Both the position numbers and the translations under genes were made by a program. A stretch of DNA of 48,157 nt. Origin: DATMNI01 sp035570275 (lineage in GTDB: Bacteria > Acidobacteriota > Terriglobia > Bryobacterales > Bryobacteraceae). The notes under the pieces were generated by a model that saw only the letters and a list, made by a program, of their open reading frames with translations, was not told where the DNA came from and searched no databases. Shown piece after piece: positions 41,873 through 48,157 of this stretch (the stretch's first letter is position 1; every line of letters starts with the position of its first letter). Where the stretch lies: positions 1 through 48,157 of the forward strand of contig DATMNI010000327.1 in the NCBI GenBank assembly GCA_035570275.1. The letters are read 5' to 3'.

Positions 41873-42709
41873 TCAACGCCCTTGGAATGCCGGCCTGCGC
41901 TTCTCCATAAAGTGCGCCACGCCCTCCTTGAAATCCTCACACTGCAAGCTGGCCCGCATTTCCTCGGTTGCCGTGTCCAGCGCCTGCCCGAGCGTCTGGA
42001 ACATAGCTTCGTAGACCTGGCGTTTGATCACGCGCATGGAGCGCGGGCTCACGCTCTCCGCCAAGTCATTGGCATAGGCATAAACGGCGTCCATGAACTT
42101 GTCGTGGGCGAACACCTGGTTGACCAGCCCCATGCGGAGCGCGTCCTGCGCGTTGAAAATGCGCGCCGACAGCAGCAGATCAAGCGCGTTGGCGTGGCCG
42201 ACCACCTTCGGCAGCAGCCAGGCGAGGCCGTACTCGGCGATCAGCCCGCGGCGCGCAAATGCGGTTCCGAATTTGGCTTCTTCCGACGCAAACCGGAGAT
42301 CGCAAAACATCGCGATGACCAGCCCAAGCCCCACAGCCGGTCCATTAATGGCCGCGATCACAGGTTTTGGGATGGCCGGGAAGTAAGAGTACTGGCGTTC
42401 GAAATCGGCGCGCGCATCCTGGTCCACATTGCCGTCCACATTGCCGTCATTTCCCGCCGGGCCGGGCAGCGGATGCACGCCCCGCTCCACCACGTCCTGC
42501 AGCAGGCTCATATCGGCGCCGGCACAGAAGCCCCGGCCCGCACCGGTCAGCACGATGGCGCGCACGTGGTGGTCGCCGGCAGCTTCGTGCATTGCCTGCC
42601 GGACTTCGGCTTCCATGGTGCGGGTCCAGGCGTTGAGCTTATCGGGACGATGGAGCGTAACGGTCGCGACGCGTCCCGAAACGGTATATAAAATCTCTTG
42701 AGTGGGCAT
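41873..42709 (-). CDS. Enoyl-CoA hydratase/isomerase family protein
   Basis: A 278-residue crotonase-family protein starting at ATG 42709 (MPTQEILYTVSG); the frame is open further upstream but not family-like. The oxyanion loop is GFCAGADMS (60-68). The first catalytic glutamate of classical hydratases is replaced: GPAVGLGLVIAMFCDL has Val131. The second is kept, Glu159 in RRGLIAEYG. This pattern is found in a crotonase subgroup with isomerase-like or unknown activity. A small repeat encodes GNDGNVDGNVDQ (88-99) in a surface loop. It is separate from the acyl-CoA operon at 7.5-11.1 kb. Confidence 0.87.
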   Translation of the reverse strand: MPTQEILYTVSGRVATVTLHRPDKLNAWTRTMEAEVRQAMHEAAGDHHVRAIVLTGAGRGFCAGADMSLLQDVVERGVHPLPGPAGNDGNVDGNVDQDARADFERQYSYFPAIPKPVIAAINGPAVGLGLVIAMFCDLRFASEEAKFGTAFARRGLIAEYGLAWLLPKVVGHANALDLLLSARIFNAQDALRMGLVNQVFAHDKFMDAVYAYANDLAESVSPRSMRVIKRQVYEAMFQTLGQALDTATEEMRASLQCEDFKEGVAHFMEKRRPAFQGR

Positions 42710-42845
42710 GTAGAACAATTGTAAACCTGCCAACGGCGGGTGCTTGAACGGCTCGCTGCCGCATCGCGCAGGCGGATTAACAATCCGCCGCACTCTCGAA
42801 AGTCGCCTGTGGAAGTTCGGCTGCGCGCCAACTCCCGGCGGGCGG

Positions 42846-43163
42846 ATGTTGGCCGAAGAACTGGGAGTGAGCCGGGGCGCCCTGTACCTGTGGAAGCGAA
42901 AGGGCGAAGGGCTGCCCTCCTACCGTGATATGGCGCGGGAGGGGTACCAGGCACCCCCAGACGACGAGCGAGCCCGTACCATCCGCGAATTGGAGACCAA
43001 GGTGGCGAGCCTGGAAGGGGAGTTGGGGCGGCGCAGCTTGGAAGCCAGTTTTTTCGGAAGTGCCTTGCGAAGGGTCGAGGCAGCGCGCCGGCAGAACGAC
43101 AAGCCTGGCGCGATGCGATCTACGACGAAATCCGCGGCTGGTCGCAGTCGCAAGGCGAGATAG
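42846..43163 (+). CDS. IS3-family OrfA (helix-turn-helix transposase subunit), 5'-degenerate
   Basis: About 105 residues from ATG 42846. It begins inside the expected DNA-binding domain (MLAEELGVSRGALYLWKRKG), followed by a leucine-zipper-like coil (IRELETKVASLEGELGRR). The first helix of the domain is in another frame upstream, so the gene is probably broken at its 5' end. The end of the frame overlaps the OrfB reading frame, and a slippery T-TTT-TTC sits at 43049-43055 in the correct phase for -1 frameshifting. Confidence 0.7.
   Translation: MLAEELGVSRGALYLWKRKGEGLPSYRDMAREGYQAPPDDERARTIRELETKVASLEGELGRRSLEASFFGSALRRVEAARRQNDKPGAMRSTTKSAAGRSRKAR
43049..43055 (+). promoter_or_regulatory. 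Putative -1 programmed frameshift site
   Basis: The heptamer TTTTTTC is read in OrfA as AGT-TTT-TTC, the X-XXY-YYZ phase needed for slippage. After a -1 shift the frame continues open through RKCLAKGRGSAPAERQAWRD and IYDEIRGWSQSQGEIGIQRM into OrfB. IS3-family elements usually make their OrfAB transposase this way. Confidence 0.6.
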
Positions 43164-43174
43164 GGATCCAGCGA

Positions 43175-44041
43175 ATGTGTGAATTAACGCAGGTGAGCCG
43201 GGCCAGTTTCTACCGAAACTGGGAGCAGAAGGCGCCGGGGGAGGCCGCAACAGCACTGCGCGATGCGGTTCAAAAGGCGGCACTGAAACATCGCGGGTAT
43301 GGGTACCGGCGCGTCGCCGCGCTGCTGGAGCGGGGTGGCTTCTGTGTCGGCCAGGAGAAGGTGAGACGGATCATGAAGGCCGACAATCTGTTAGCCATCC
43401 GCCGTCGCAAATTCATCGCCACCACGGACTTCGATCATCCATTCCGGGTGCATCAAAACCTGGCGGAATGGCTGGAGTTGACCGGCCTTGACCAGCTTTG
43501 GGTGGCCGACATCACCTACATCCGGCTGCGGCAGGAATTCGTCTTTTTGGCAGTGGTGTTGGATGCGTACTCACGCAAGGTGATCGGCTGGCAGTTGGGG
43601 CGAAACCTGGACACCAGCTTGCCGATGGGGGCGCTGGAGGCGGCCATCGCCAGTCGTCACCCCCGGCCGGGGCTGGTGCATCACTCCGATCGCGGCACTC
43701 AGTACGCCAGTAACCAATACGTGAAACGGTTGGAGGCCTGTGGAGCCCACATCAGCATGAGCCGGCCCGCGCGGCCTTGGGAGAACGGCAAGTGCGAAAG
43801 CTTTATGAACACGCTAAAACGGGAGGAAATTGACGCTCGTCGCTATCGTTCCTTCGGCGAACTGCAGGCGCACGTGGAAGAATTCCTGGATCAGATCTAC
43901 AACCGCGTTCGTCTCCACTCGGCGCTGGACTATCGGTCGCCGGTGGAATTCGAAGAGTCGCTGGGCAAAGCCGGAGCCAATTGGTCGCCTGCAGCCTTGA
44001 GTTTTCCAAGGCATGAGGAAATCTATTCCGATGTTGGATGA
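43175..44041 (+). CDS. IS3-family OrfB (DDE integrase-core transposase)
   Basis: 288 residues from ATG 43175. HTH_21-like part: GYGYRRVAALLERGGFCVGQ. Integrase core with the DDE triad: Asp112 in WVADITYI, Asp172 in HHSDRGTQY and Glu208 in GKCESFMNTLKRE. The domain is complete, and the C-terminal YNRVRLHSALDYRSPVEFE is normal. The frame is open upstream of the ATG to the slippery site, which supports expression as an OrfAB fusion. The catalytic part looks intact even though orfA does not. Confidence 0.92.
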   Translation: MCELTQVSRASFYRNWEQKAPGEAATALRDAVQKAALKHRGYGYRRVAALLERGGFCVGQEKVRRIMKADNLLAIRRRKFIATTDFDHPFRVHQNLAEWLELTGLDQLWVADITYIRLRQEFVFLAVVLDAYSRKVIGWQLGRNLDTSLPMGALEAAIASRHPRPGLVHHSDRGTQYASNQYVKRLEACGAHISMSRPARPWENGKCESFMNTLKREEIDARRYRSFGELQAHVEEFLDQIYNRVRLHSALDYRSPVEFEESLGKAGANWSPAALSFPRHEEIYSDVG

Positions 44042-44093
44042 AACCAAAACACCTGCGAGGAGACCCCGGGCCTCCTCGCAGACTCATCGGAAT
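44025..44093. repeat. Nested inverted repeats at the right end of the IS
   Basis: Inner arms CTGCGAGGAG (44053-44062) and CTCCTCGCAG (44072-44081) pair perfectly over 10 bp. Outer arms ATTCCGATG (44025-44033) and CATCGGAAT (44085-44093) pair perfectly over 9 bp. No T run follows, so a simple terminator is unlikely. It overlaps the orfB stop and may be part of the element's right end or block read-through. Confidence 0.6.
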
Positions 44094-44267
44094 GAGTTTC
44101 CGGCGGGGTATTCCTTGGCAAGTTGCTCTCCAGCAGAGCTTGCCTCCGCTTTCCCCACCAACGTAATTTTGCAACAATCAAGATTGTCCGTCGAGCAAAC
44201 CTCAGCGGACGGTTCGTGTCTAACTTCGGTGCTGTCTCAAAAAGGACCGCAGTCCACCTGATTCTTT

Positions 44268-44912
44268 CTAACCCAGCAGCCAGTCGGCCAGCTCATCCAT
44301 GCTGTCCACCAACTTGTCGGGTGCGGGGTCGGCCAGTGATTCGGGTTGAAAACCATAGGTCACGCCGCAACATTGGATGCCGGCGTGGCGAGCGGTTTCC
44401 ACGTCTACGCTGCTATCGCCCACCATCAGGGTGGCGTCGCGGCTCACCCCGGCTTCGTGCATCAGCGCTTCTACGCCGGCGGGGTGGGGCTTCTTGAATT
44501 GGAAACTGTTGCCGCCGTAGACCTGAAAGAAGTACCGGTGCAGGCCGAGGCCTTCAAGGATGGCGCGGCTGATGCGAACCGGTTTGTTGGTGAGCACGGC
44601 CATGCGCTTGCCGGCCGCCGACAGGCGTTCGAGCGATTCTTTCACGCCCGGATAGAGCCGGGTGAAATCGAGAGGGTGGTCGCGGTAATACTCCAGGAAG
44701 AACTCCAGCGCCTCCTGCACTTCGGCCTCGGTGGCCTGGTCGCCGAGCGCGCGGCGGATTAACACCGGGGCGCCGTTACCCACGTAGGAATAAACCAGTT
44801 CGTTTTCGAGCGGCTCCATGCCCAAATGGGCACGGGTGGCATTGACAGCCTGAACCAGGTCCAGTTTGGAATCGATCAGGGTACCATCGAGGTCGAAGAT
44901 CAGCAGGTCCAT
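44268..44912 (-). CDS. gph: HAD-family hydrolase, phosphoglycolate phosphatase-like
   Basis: A 214-residue protein from ATG 44912; the open frame upstream is not family sequence. HAD motifs: I, IFDLDGTLIDS (Asp7, Asp9); II, VLTNKP; III, the Lys in FKKPHPAG; IV, MVGDSSVDVETA. The cap lies after motif I, as in Gph/PGMB-type phosphatases. Gph removes phosphate from 2-phosphoglycolate, a DNA-repair and oxygenation by-product. The gene is last in the leftward run purC, cvpA, Fis-like, gph. The symbol is by similarity; other small phosphates are possible substrates. Confidence 0.82.
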   Translation of the reverse strand: MDLLIFDLDGTLIDSKLDLVQAVNATRAHLGMEPLENELVYSYVGNGAPVLIRRALGDQATEAEVQEALEFFLEYYRDHPLDFTRLYPGVKESLERLSAAGKRMAVLTNKPVRISRAILEGLGLHRYFFQVYGGNSFQFKKPHPAGVEALMHEAGVSRDATLMVGDSSVDVETARHAGIQCCGVTYGFQPESLADPAPDKLVDSMDELADWLLG

Positions 44913-44964
44913 CGAACGAATAGTGACGATAAATAGTAGTAGTAAAAGTAGCGCTGAAAGAAGC

Positions 44965-45240
44965 TTACGCGACGCCGGCCTTCCCGTTGCGCGGGCGGGC
45001 CTGGCTGGTGACGGGTTTACGCCGGGCACGATTGCGCACACTGCCCAACTCGTACTCCACCATTTTCCGCTGCAGCGTGTTGCGGTGAATCCCCAGCGAC
45101 TTGCTGGCGGCGCTCTGGTTGCGGCCGCAGCGTTCGAGCGCACCCAGGATCATATTTTTCTCCAGGACCTCAATTGCCTGCTGCAGAAAAATGCCGCCAT
45201 TCAGAAGATGGTCCACCAGCCCGTCAAATTTGTCCTTCAT
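44965..45240 (-). CDS. Fis-type helix-turn-helix protein
   Basis: A 91-residue protein. The middle is a Fis/NtrC C-terminal DNA-binding domain: AIEVLEKNMILGALERCGRN and QSAASKSLGIHRNTLQRKM. There is no receiver or AAA+ domain, so it stands alone like Fis, with a basic tail rich in Arg and Lys. It could act as a nucleoid-associated protein or a local regulator. Its start lies just downstream of the 18-bp tandem array and it is followed 52 nt later by the phosphatase gene. Confidence 0.85.
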   Translation of the reverse strand: MKDKFDGLVDHLLNGGIFLQQAIEVLEKNMILGALERCGRNQSAASKSLGIHRNTLQRKMVEYELGSVRNRARRKPVTSQARPRNGKAGVA

Positions 45241-45259
45241 TTTTTCCGTTCTTTCCGCC

Positions 45260-45349
45260 GGTGTCTTTCTTTCTCCGGGTGTCTATCTTTATGCTGGTGT
45301 CTTTCTATCCACCCGTGTCTTTTATTCCACCCGTGTCTTTTATTCCAAT
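45260..45349 (-). repeat. Tandem 18-bp array (five units) across the cvpA stop codon
   Basis: On the plus strand the units are GGTGTCTTTCTTTCTCCG, GGTGTCTATCTTTATGCT, GGTGTCTTTCTATCCACC and two CGTGTCTTTTATTCC-type units. Leftward, the first two units encode GIKDTG-type repeats at the CvpA C-terminus. The third contains the TAG stop (45307-45305). The last two lie in the gap before the Fis-like gene but stay in frame past the stop. Confidence 0.85.
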
Positions 45350-45904
45350 AGGTACGCTTCGTATACCTTTGTCGAGGGCGTTCGACCAGGCCTCTTTCAC
45401 TTGCGCATACGACTTAGAAAAACCCGCGTTCAATTCGTGAGGCGCCAGGCTGGCGAACAGTCGCGCTGCATCCACCACGAAGGGTGCCAGCCGCGAATCC
45501 ACTACCGCCGCCGGAGGTTTGTCGTTCTGAGAGAACGCCATCATCCCCATGACCAGCGCGACGGCCACAAGGGTTCCGCGCAGCAAACCGAAGCCGGCGC
45601 CCAGCGCGTGATCGATCATCGAAAGCCCGGTAACCCGCAAAAATCTACCGACCATGTAACTAACGATACTGCCGAGCAGCATGACTCCGGCAAAGACCAG
45701 ACAGAAGCCGACAAAGTTCGCCACCCGCGGGGAACTAACGTAGCCTAACAGAAACGACCCGGCAGTGCCATAGAACCAGGTACCAAGTACTAGGGCCAGG
45801 ACCACCGATACCACGCCAATCACTTCGCGCGACAGGCCTTTGCGAAAGCTCATCAGCACGGAAGCGGCGAGGATGATTCCAAGAACAATATCGAGCCAGT
45901 TCAT
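45305..45904 (-). CDS. cvpA: CvpA family membrane protein
   Basis: A 199-residue inner-membrane protein with about four transmembrane helices: IVLGIILAASVLMSF, VIGVVSVVLALVLGTWF, FVGFCLVFAGVMLLGSIVSY and the GFGLLRGTLVAVALVMGMMA segment. The loop GLSMIDHALGAGFGLLRG is the family signature. CvpA homologues are linked to colicin V production and envelope homeostasis, and are often encoded near purine genes, as here. ATG 45904 overlaps the purC stop as ATGA. The C-terminus ends in a GIKDTGGIKDTGG repeat from the 18-bp array. Confidence 0.88.
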   Translation of the reverse strand: MNWLDIVLGIILAASVLMSFRKGLSREVIGVVSVVLALVLGTWFYGTAGSFLLGYVSSPRVANFVGFCLVFAGVMLLGSIVSYMVGRFLRVTGLSMIDHALGAGFGLLRGTLVAVALVMGMMAFSQNDKPPAAVVDSRLAPFVVDAARLFASLAPHELNAGFSKSYAQVKEAWSNALDKGIRSVPIGIKDTGGIKDTGG

Positions 45905-46896
45905 AGATCGCGGCCGGTCAGTATGCGGTAGGCCTGGCGATATTTTTCGCCCGTCTGGGCCGCCACCTCAGGCGGCAACTCCGGCGCGGGCGGCTGCTTG
46001 TTCCAGCGGATGGACTCCAGATAGTCGCGCACATATTGCTTGTCGAAAGAAAGCTGGGGGCCGCCGGCGCGATACGAATCGGCAGGCCAGAATCTCGAAG
46101 AGTCGGGCGTAAGTACCTCATCGCCGAGCACTAACTCGCCCGCGTGGCCATTCACCGCACCGGGACCAGCATCTTGACTGGCATCTTGACTGGCATCTTG
46201 ACTAGCGTGCTGACTAGCGCTGGCGAAACCGAACTCGAACTTGGTATCGGCGATGATGATGCCCTTGGTTTCGGCGTAACGGGCCGCCCGCGTGTAGATT
46301 TCCAGCGTGAGGCGGCGCAGCCGGTTCGCCAGGTCTTCACCGATCAGCGAGACCACGTGCTCAAACGACACGTTCTGGTCATGACCGGACTGAGCCTTGG
46401 TTGCGGGCGTGAAAATGGGCTCGGGAAGCTTGTCGCTCTCGCCCAGCCCGGCCGGCAGCCGGATGCCGCACACGGTGCCGTGCTGCTGGTACTCCTTCCA
46501 TCCCGAGCCCGAGATGTAGCCGCGCGCCACACACTCGATTTCGATCATTTTGGCGCGCTTGACCAGCATGGAGCGGCCTTCCAGTTGCTCGCGGAACCGG
46601 GGCAGCGGATGCGGATATTCGGCGACGTCCGCGGTAAGGAAGTGGTTGGCCGTCACGTCGCGCAGAAAATCGAACCAGAAAATAGAAAGCTGGGTCAGGA
46701 CCCGGCCCTTGTCCGGAATGCCCGTGCCCAGCACGTAATCGAAAGCGGAGATGCGGTCGGTGGCTACGATGAGCAGCCGGTCTTGTTCACGGGGTTCCCC
46801 ATCTACGCTGTAGACGTCTCGAACCTTGCCGCGCGCGTACCGATCCACGCCGGCGAGATCCGTTTCCAGGATGACTTGGTTTCCGGTGAAGTTCAC
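45901..46896 (-). CDS. purC: Phosphoribosylaminoimidazole-succinocarboxamide synthase
   Basis: A 331-residue SAICAR synthase; it joins aspartate to CAIR with ATP in purine synthesis. Signature segments: GKVRDVYSVDGEPREQDRLL, TDRISAFDYVLGTGIPDKG, IECVARGYISGSGWKEYQ and IIADTKFEFGF. The length and the WPADSY end fit the long (yeast-like) form. GTG 46896 follows a GAAGG element. A tandem 12-bp repeat (46169-46216) inserts a SQHASQDASQDASQDAG stretch between the ADTKFEFG motif and the C-terminal GDEVLTPDSSRFW part. It is first of the leftward purC-cvpA-Fis-gph run. Confidence 0.94.
   Translation of the reverse strand: MNFTGNQVILETDLAGVDRYARGKVRDVYSVDGEPREQDRLLIVATDRISAFDYVLGTGIPDKGRVLTQLSIFWFDFLRDVTANHFLTADVAEYPHPLPRFREQLEGRSMLVKRAKMIEIECVARGYISGSGWKEYQQHGTVCGIRLPAGLGESDKLPEPIFTPATKAQSGHDQNVSFEHVVSLIGEDLANRLRRLTLEIYTRAARYAETKGIIIADTKFEFGFASASQHASQDASQDASQDAGPGAVNGHAGELVLGDEVLTPDSSRFWPADSYRAGGPQLSFDKQYVRDYLESIRWNKQPPAPELPPEVAAQTGEKYRQAYRILTGRDL
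46169..46216 (-). repeat. Tandem 12-bp array inside purC
   Basis: Four units based on GCATCTTGACTG (three near-identical, the fourth diverged) encode repeated SQDA in PurC. Length changes by whole units keep the frame. Confidence 0.85.
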
Positions 46897-47014
46897 TATG
46901 CCTTCAAGGTTTCAATCGGGGGAGCATTCCAAATGATAACTCGTCTCGCCGGTTTGTCAACGCGTTTAATGTGGCCCACATGTAGCCGATGGTGTGGCGT
47001 TTAACAGGGCGGCG

Positions 47015-48157
47015 TCAATGCCGCGGCAACCGGGCGATCTGCTCCACGGACGCCAGCGTTTTCCTGGCGACGGATTCCATGTCGGCACGCGATTTTCTCC
47101 AGTCCGCGGGGCTCATGTCGGGCGGCTTGCGATCCGCGGCAAAGAACGTTGGCAGGCTGTCGAGCAATTCCTGAGCCGCCCGGGCGCCGGCTTTCAGTTG
47201 CGCGAAGTTGCCAGGACCAGGCAACATGCTCGCGTTGACCGTTACCAGATAAAGGACTACCAGGACTTGTTGCGGATCCTGAAACACGGTCTTGACATCC
47301 TTGGCGATCAATTGCGCTCCGTAGTCCAAAAGCCGCGCGGGCTGAGCGGGTTTGACGCGGGCGTAGGCCTGTACGTATAAGTACAGCCGGTCGTCAATGA
47401 AATCGGAGCGCGGATATCTTTGCGCCCACGCGTCCAGAGCCTGAATCTGTTTGGCGGGGTCGTTGGTGTCTCGAATCACGGCGTTGTACATCTCCGATTC
47501 GCCGGAGTTCCGGAACTTCTTCGGAGAGGTATTGGGAGGCTCAGGCTCCACGTGGGGAGGTTCGGCAGGAGTATGACGATTACCGCGCGAGGCCGTGCCG
47601 GTAGCGGTGTTGACGGTGGAAACGCCGGTCGCGGTGGTTGAAGTGTTGGGCGCTGCAGGGGATGCCGGAGCCGATGCCGGTTTGACCGCGGTGCCCTTAA
47701 GATTCCCGGGCGGCGTCAGGATATAGCCCGTATAGACCGGCATGGGCACAAACACAGTTTCCGGAGGTGGCGCTTCGGCCGGAGGCGTTACGATGATCAC
47801 CGGAGGTATGGGACGCGCCGGCCGGGCGGGCGGCGGCAACGGCGGCGGCGTGGGTTCGTCCTGGTAGGTAACTCCGTTCAGCACCGGGGTCACGCGCGTG
47901 CTGCCGGCGCGCAGGACCGGGCGGGTGGCGTCCAGGCGTGAGGCAGCGAATGGCGGCGATGGCAGGGCCGGAACGAAGGCCGCCACTTGCAGCGGTTCTT
48001 TCGGCGGATCGCCGAATCCGGCGGGGTCGATGGCGCGCGTGTCCGGTTGAAATGCGGCGTAGGTCGTATTGATTCGATAAAACTGCTCGGGCGGTTGCGG
48101 TGGCGTCCACTCTTCGCCGGGCGCCAACGGTCCCCAGCCGGTGAGTTTGGCGCCGCG
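47015..48157 (-). CDS. Proline-rich hypothetical protein with C-terminal helical repeat domain (5' end outside window)
   Basis: The frame is open to the right edge, so the start is not seen; 380 residues are visible. The first 120 include many Pro-rich runs (PPPLPPPARPARPIPPVI). A Ser/Thr/Ala/Pro linker (SAPASPAAPNTSTTATG) leads to a helical, TPR-like end: SGESEMYNAVIRDTNDPAKQ, WAQRYPRSDFIDDRLYLYVQ and ARAAQELLDSLPTFF. That end is common in acidobacterial TPR-like proteins. It may be an envelope protein, but no signal peptide is visible in this part. Function unknown. Confidence 0.7.
   Translation of the reverse strand, partial: RGAKLTGWGPLAPGEEWTPPQPPEQFYRINTTYAAFQPDTRAIDPAGFGDPPKEPLQVAAFVPALPSPPFAASRLDATRPVLRAGSTRVTPVLNGVTYQDEPTPPPLPPPARPARPIPPVIIVTPPAEAPPPETVFVPMPVYTGYILTPPGNLKGTAVKPASAPASPAAPNTSTTATGVSTVNTATGTASRGNRHTPAEPPHVEPEPPNTSPKKFRNSGESEMYNAVIRDTNDPAKQIQALDAWAQRYPRSDFIDDRLYLYVQAYARVKPAQPARLLDYGAQLIAKDVKTVFQDPQQVLVVLYLVTVNASMLPGPGNFAQLKAGARAAQELLDSLPTFFAADRKPPDMSPADWRKSRADMESVARKTLASVEQIARLPRH

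Larger units (their letters stand above)
42780..44093 (+). mobile_element. IS3-family insertion sequence, left end degenerate
   Basis: Two overlapping-frame transposase genes in the IS3 arrangement. The left end seems damaged: a frame reading RKSPVEVRLRANSRR, like the start of an orfA helix-turn-helix domain, passes into another frame at MLAEELGVSRG. No terminal inverted repeats could be paired by eye, so the limits are approximate; the right limit is placed after the nested hairpin at 44025-44093. Confidence 0.75.

Noticed and set aside
42744..42845. Earlier ATG for the IS OrfA frame
   Set aside because: The extra 34 residues are not transposase-like; the true N-terminal helix seems to be in another frame, so the region is treated as degenerate.
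44913..45143. N-terminal extension of the phosphatase frame with a poly-Leu stretch
   Set aside because: It overlaps the Fis-like gene, and the HAD motif I should lie close to the N-terminus; ATG 44912 is preferred.
45260..45349. Possible CRISPR array
   Set aside because: Contiguous 18-bp units with no spacers; a plain tandem repeat.

Overview
The window looks like chromosomal DNA of a soil acidobacterium, most likely of the Solibacter/Bryobacter group. The evidence is two Oar-like TonB-dependent receptors of 1,074 and 1,211 residues, a DUF1592-type multi-domain cytochrome followed by a DUF1552 Tat protein, many Tat- or Sec-exported carbohydrate-related hydrolases, a membrane-anchored regulator of a type common in that phylum, and high G+C. 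No taxonomic marker was searched, so this is inference from gene content.

Layout. 1-6.1 kb: a receptor and a Tat carboxylesterase in one operon (minus), facing a divergent membrane-anchored putative regulator. 6.1-13.2 kb (minus): a ThuA-domain protein; an acyl-CoA operon (SDR, crotonase, CoA-transferase, MaoC) joined by stop-start overlaps and ending in a broken cupin gene; the C-terminal third of a glycyl radical enzyme; and a DUF1479 oxygenase. 13.6-28.6 kb: an export-rich region with DUF1592 and DUF1552 proteins, two M19-like dipeptidase paralogues, a Gfo/Idh/MocA oxidoreductase, two intact Fae-type esterases plus a truncated third, an AraC regulator, a frameshifted esterase and a broken histidine kinase. 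28.6-34.7 kb: a gene-poor stretch with the 3' end of a tRNA-Leu, a second large receptor, and a decayed beta-propeller gene. 34.7-39.4 kb (minus): a housekeeping-like operon of two TPR proteins, RNase III, a methyltransferase and a GT2 glycosyltransferase. 39.7-44.1 kb: a sterol-desaturase-family membrane protein, a DUF3455 protein, a second crotonase and an IS3-family element. 44.2-48.2 kb (minus): phosphoglycolate phosphatase-like protein, Fis-type HTH protein, CvpA, PurC and the end of a proline-rich TPR-like protein.

Two themes stand out. First, gene decay is dense between 7 and 34 kb: the cupin, glycyl radical enzyme, epimerase, DUF1479, histidine kinase, two esterases and a beta-propeller are all broken or fragmentary, several with small lesions that can be read base by base. 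Second, short tandem repeats sit at functional points. The most striking is between RNase III and the methyltransferase: a 17-nt repeat makes a chain of 5- to 6-codon mini-ORFs in which every stop overlaps the next start as ATGA, so a ribosome could be relayed from rnc to the methyltransferase. An 18-bp array crosses the cvpA stop codon, and a 12-bp array adds a Ser-Gln-Asp-Ala stretch to PurC.
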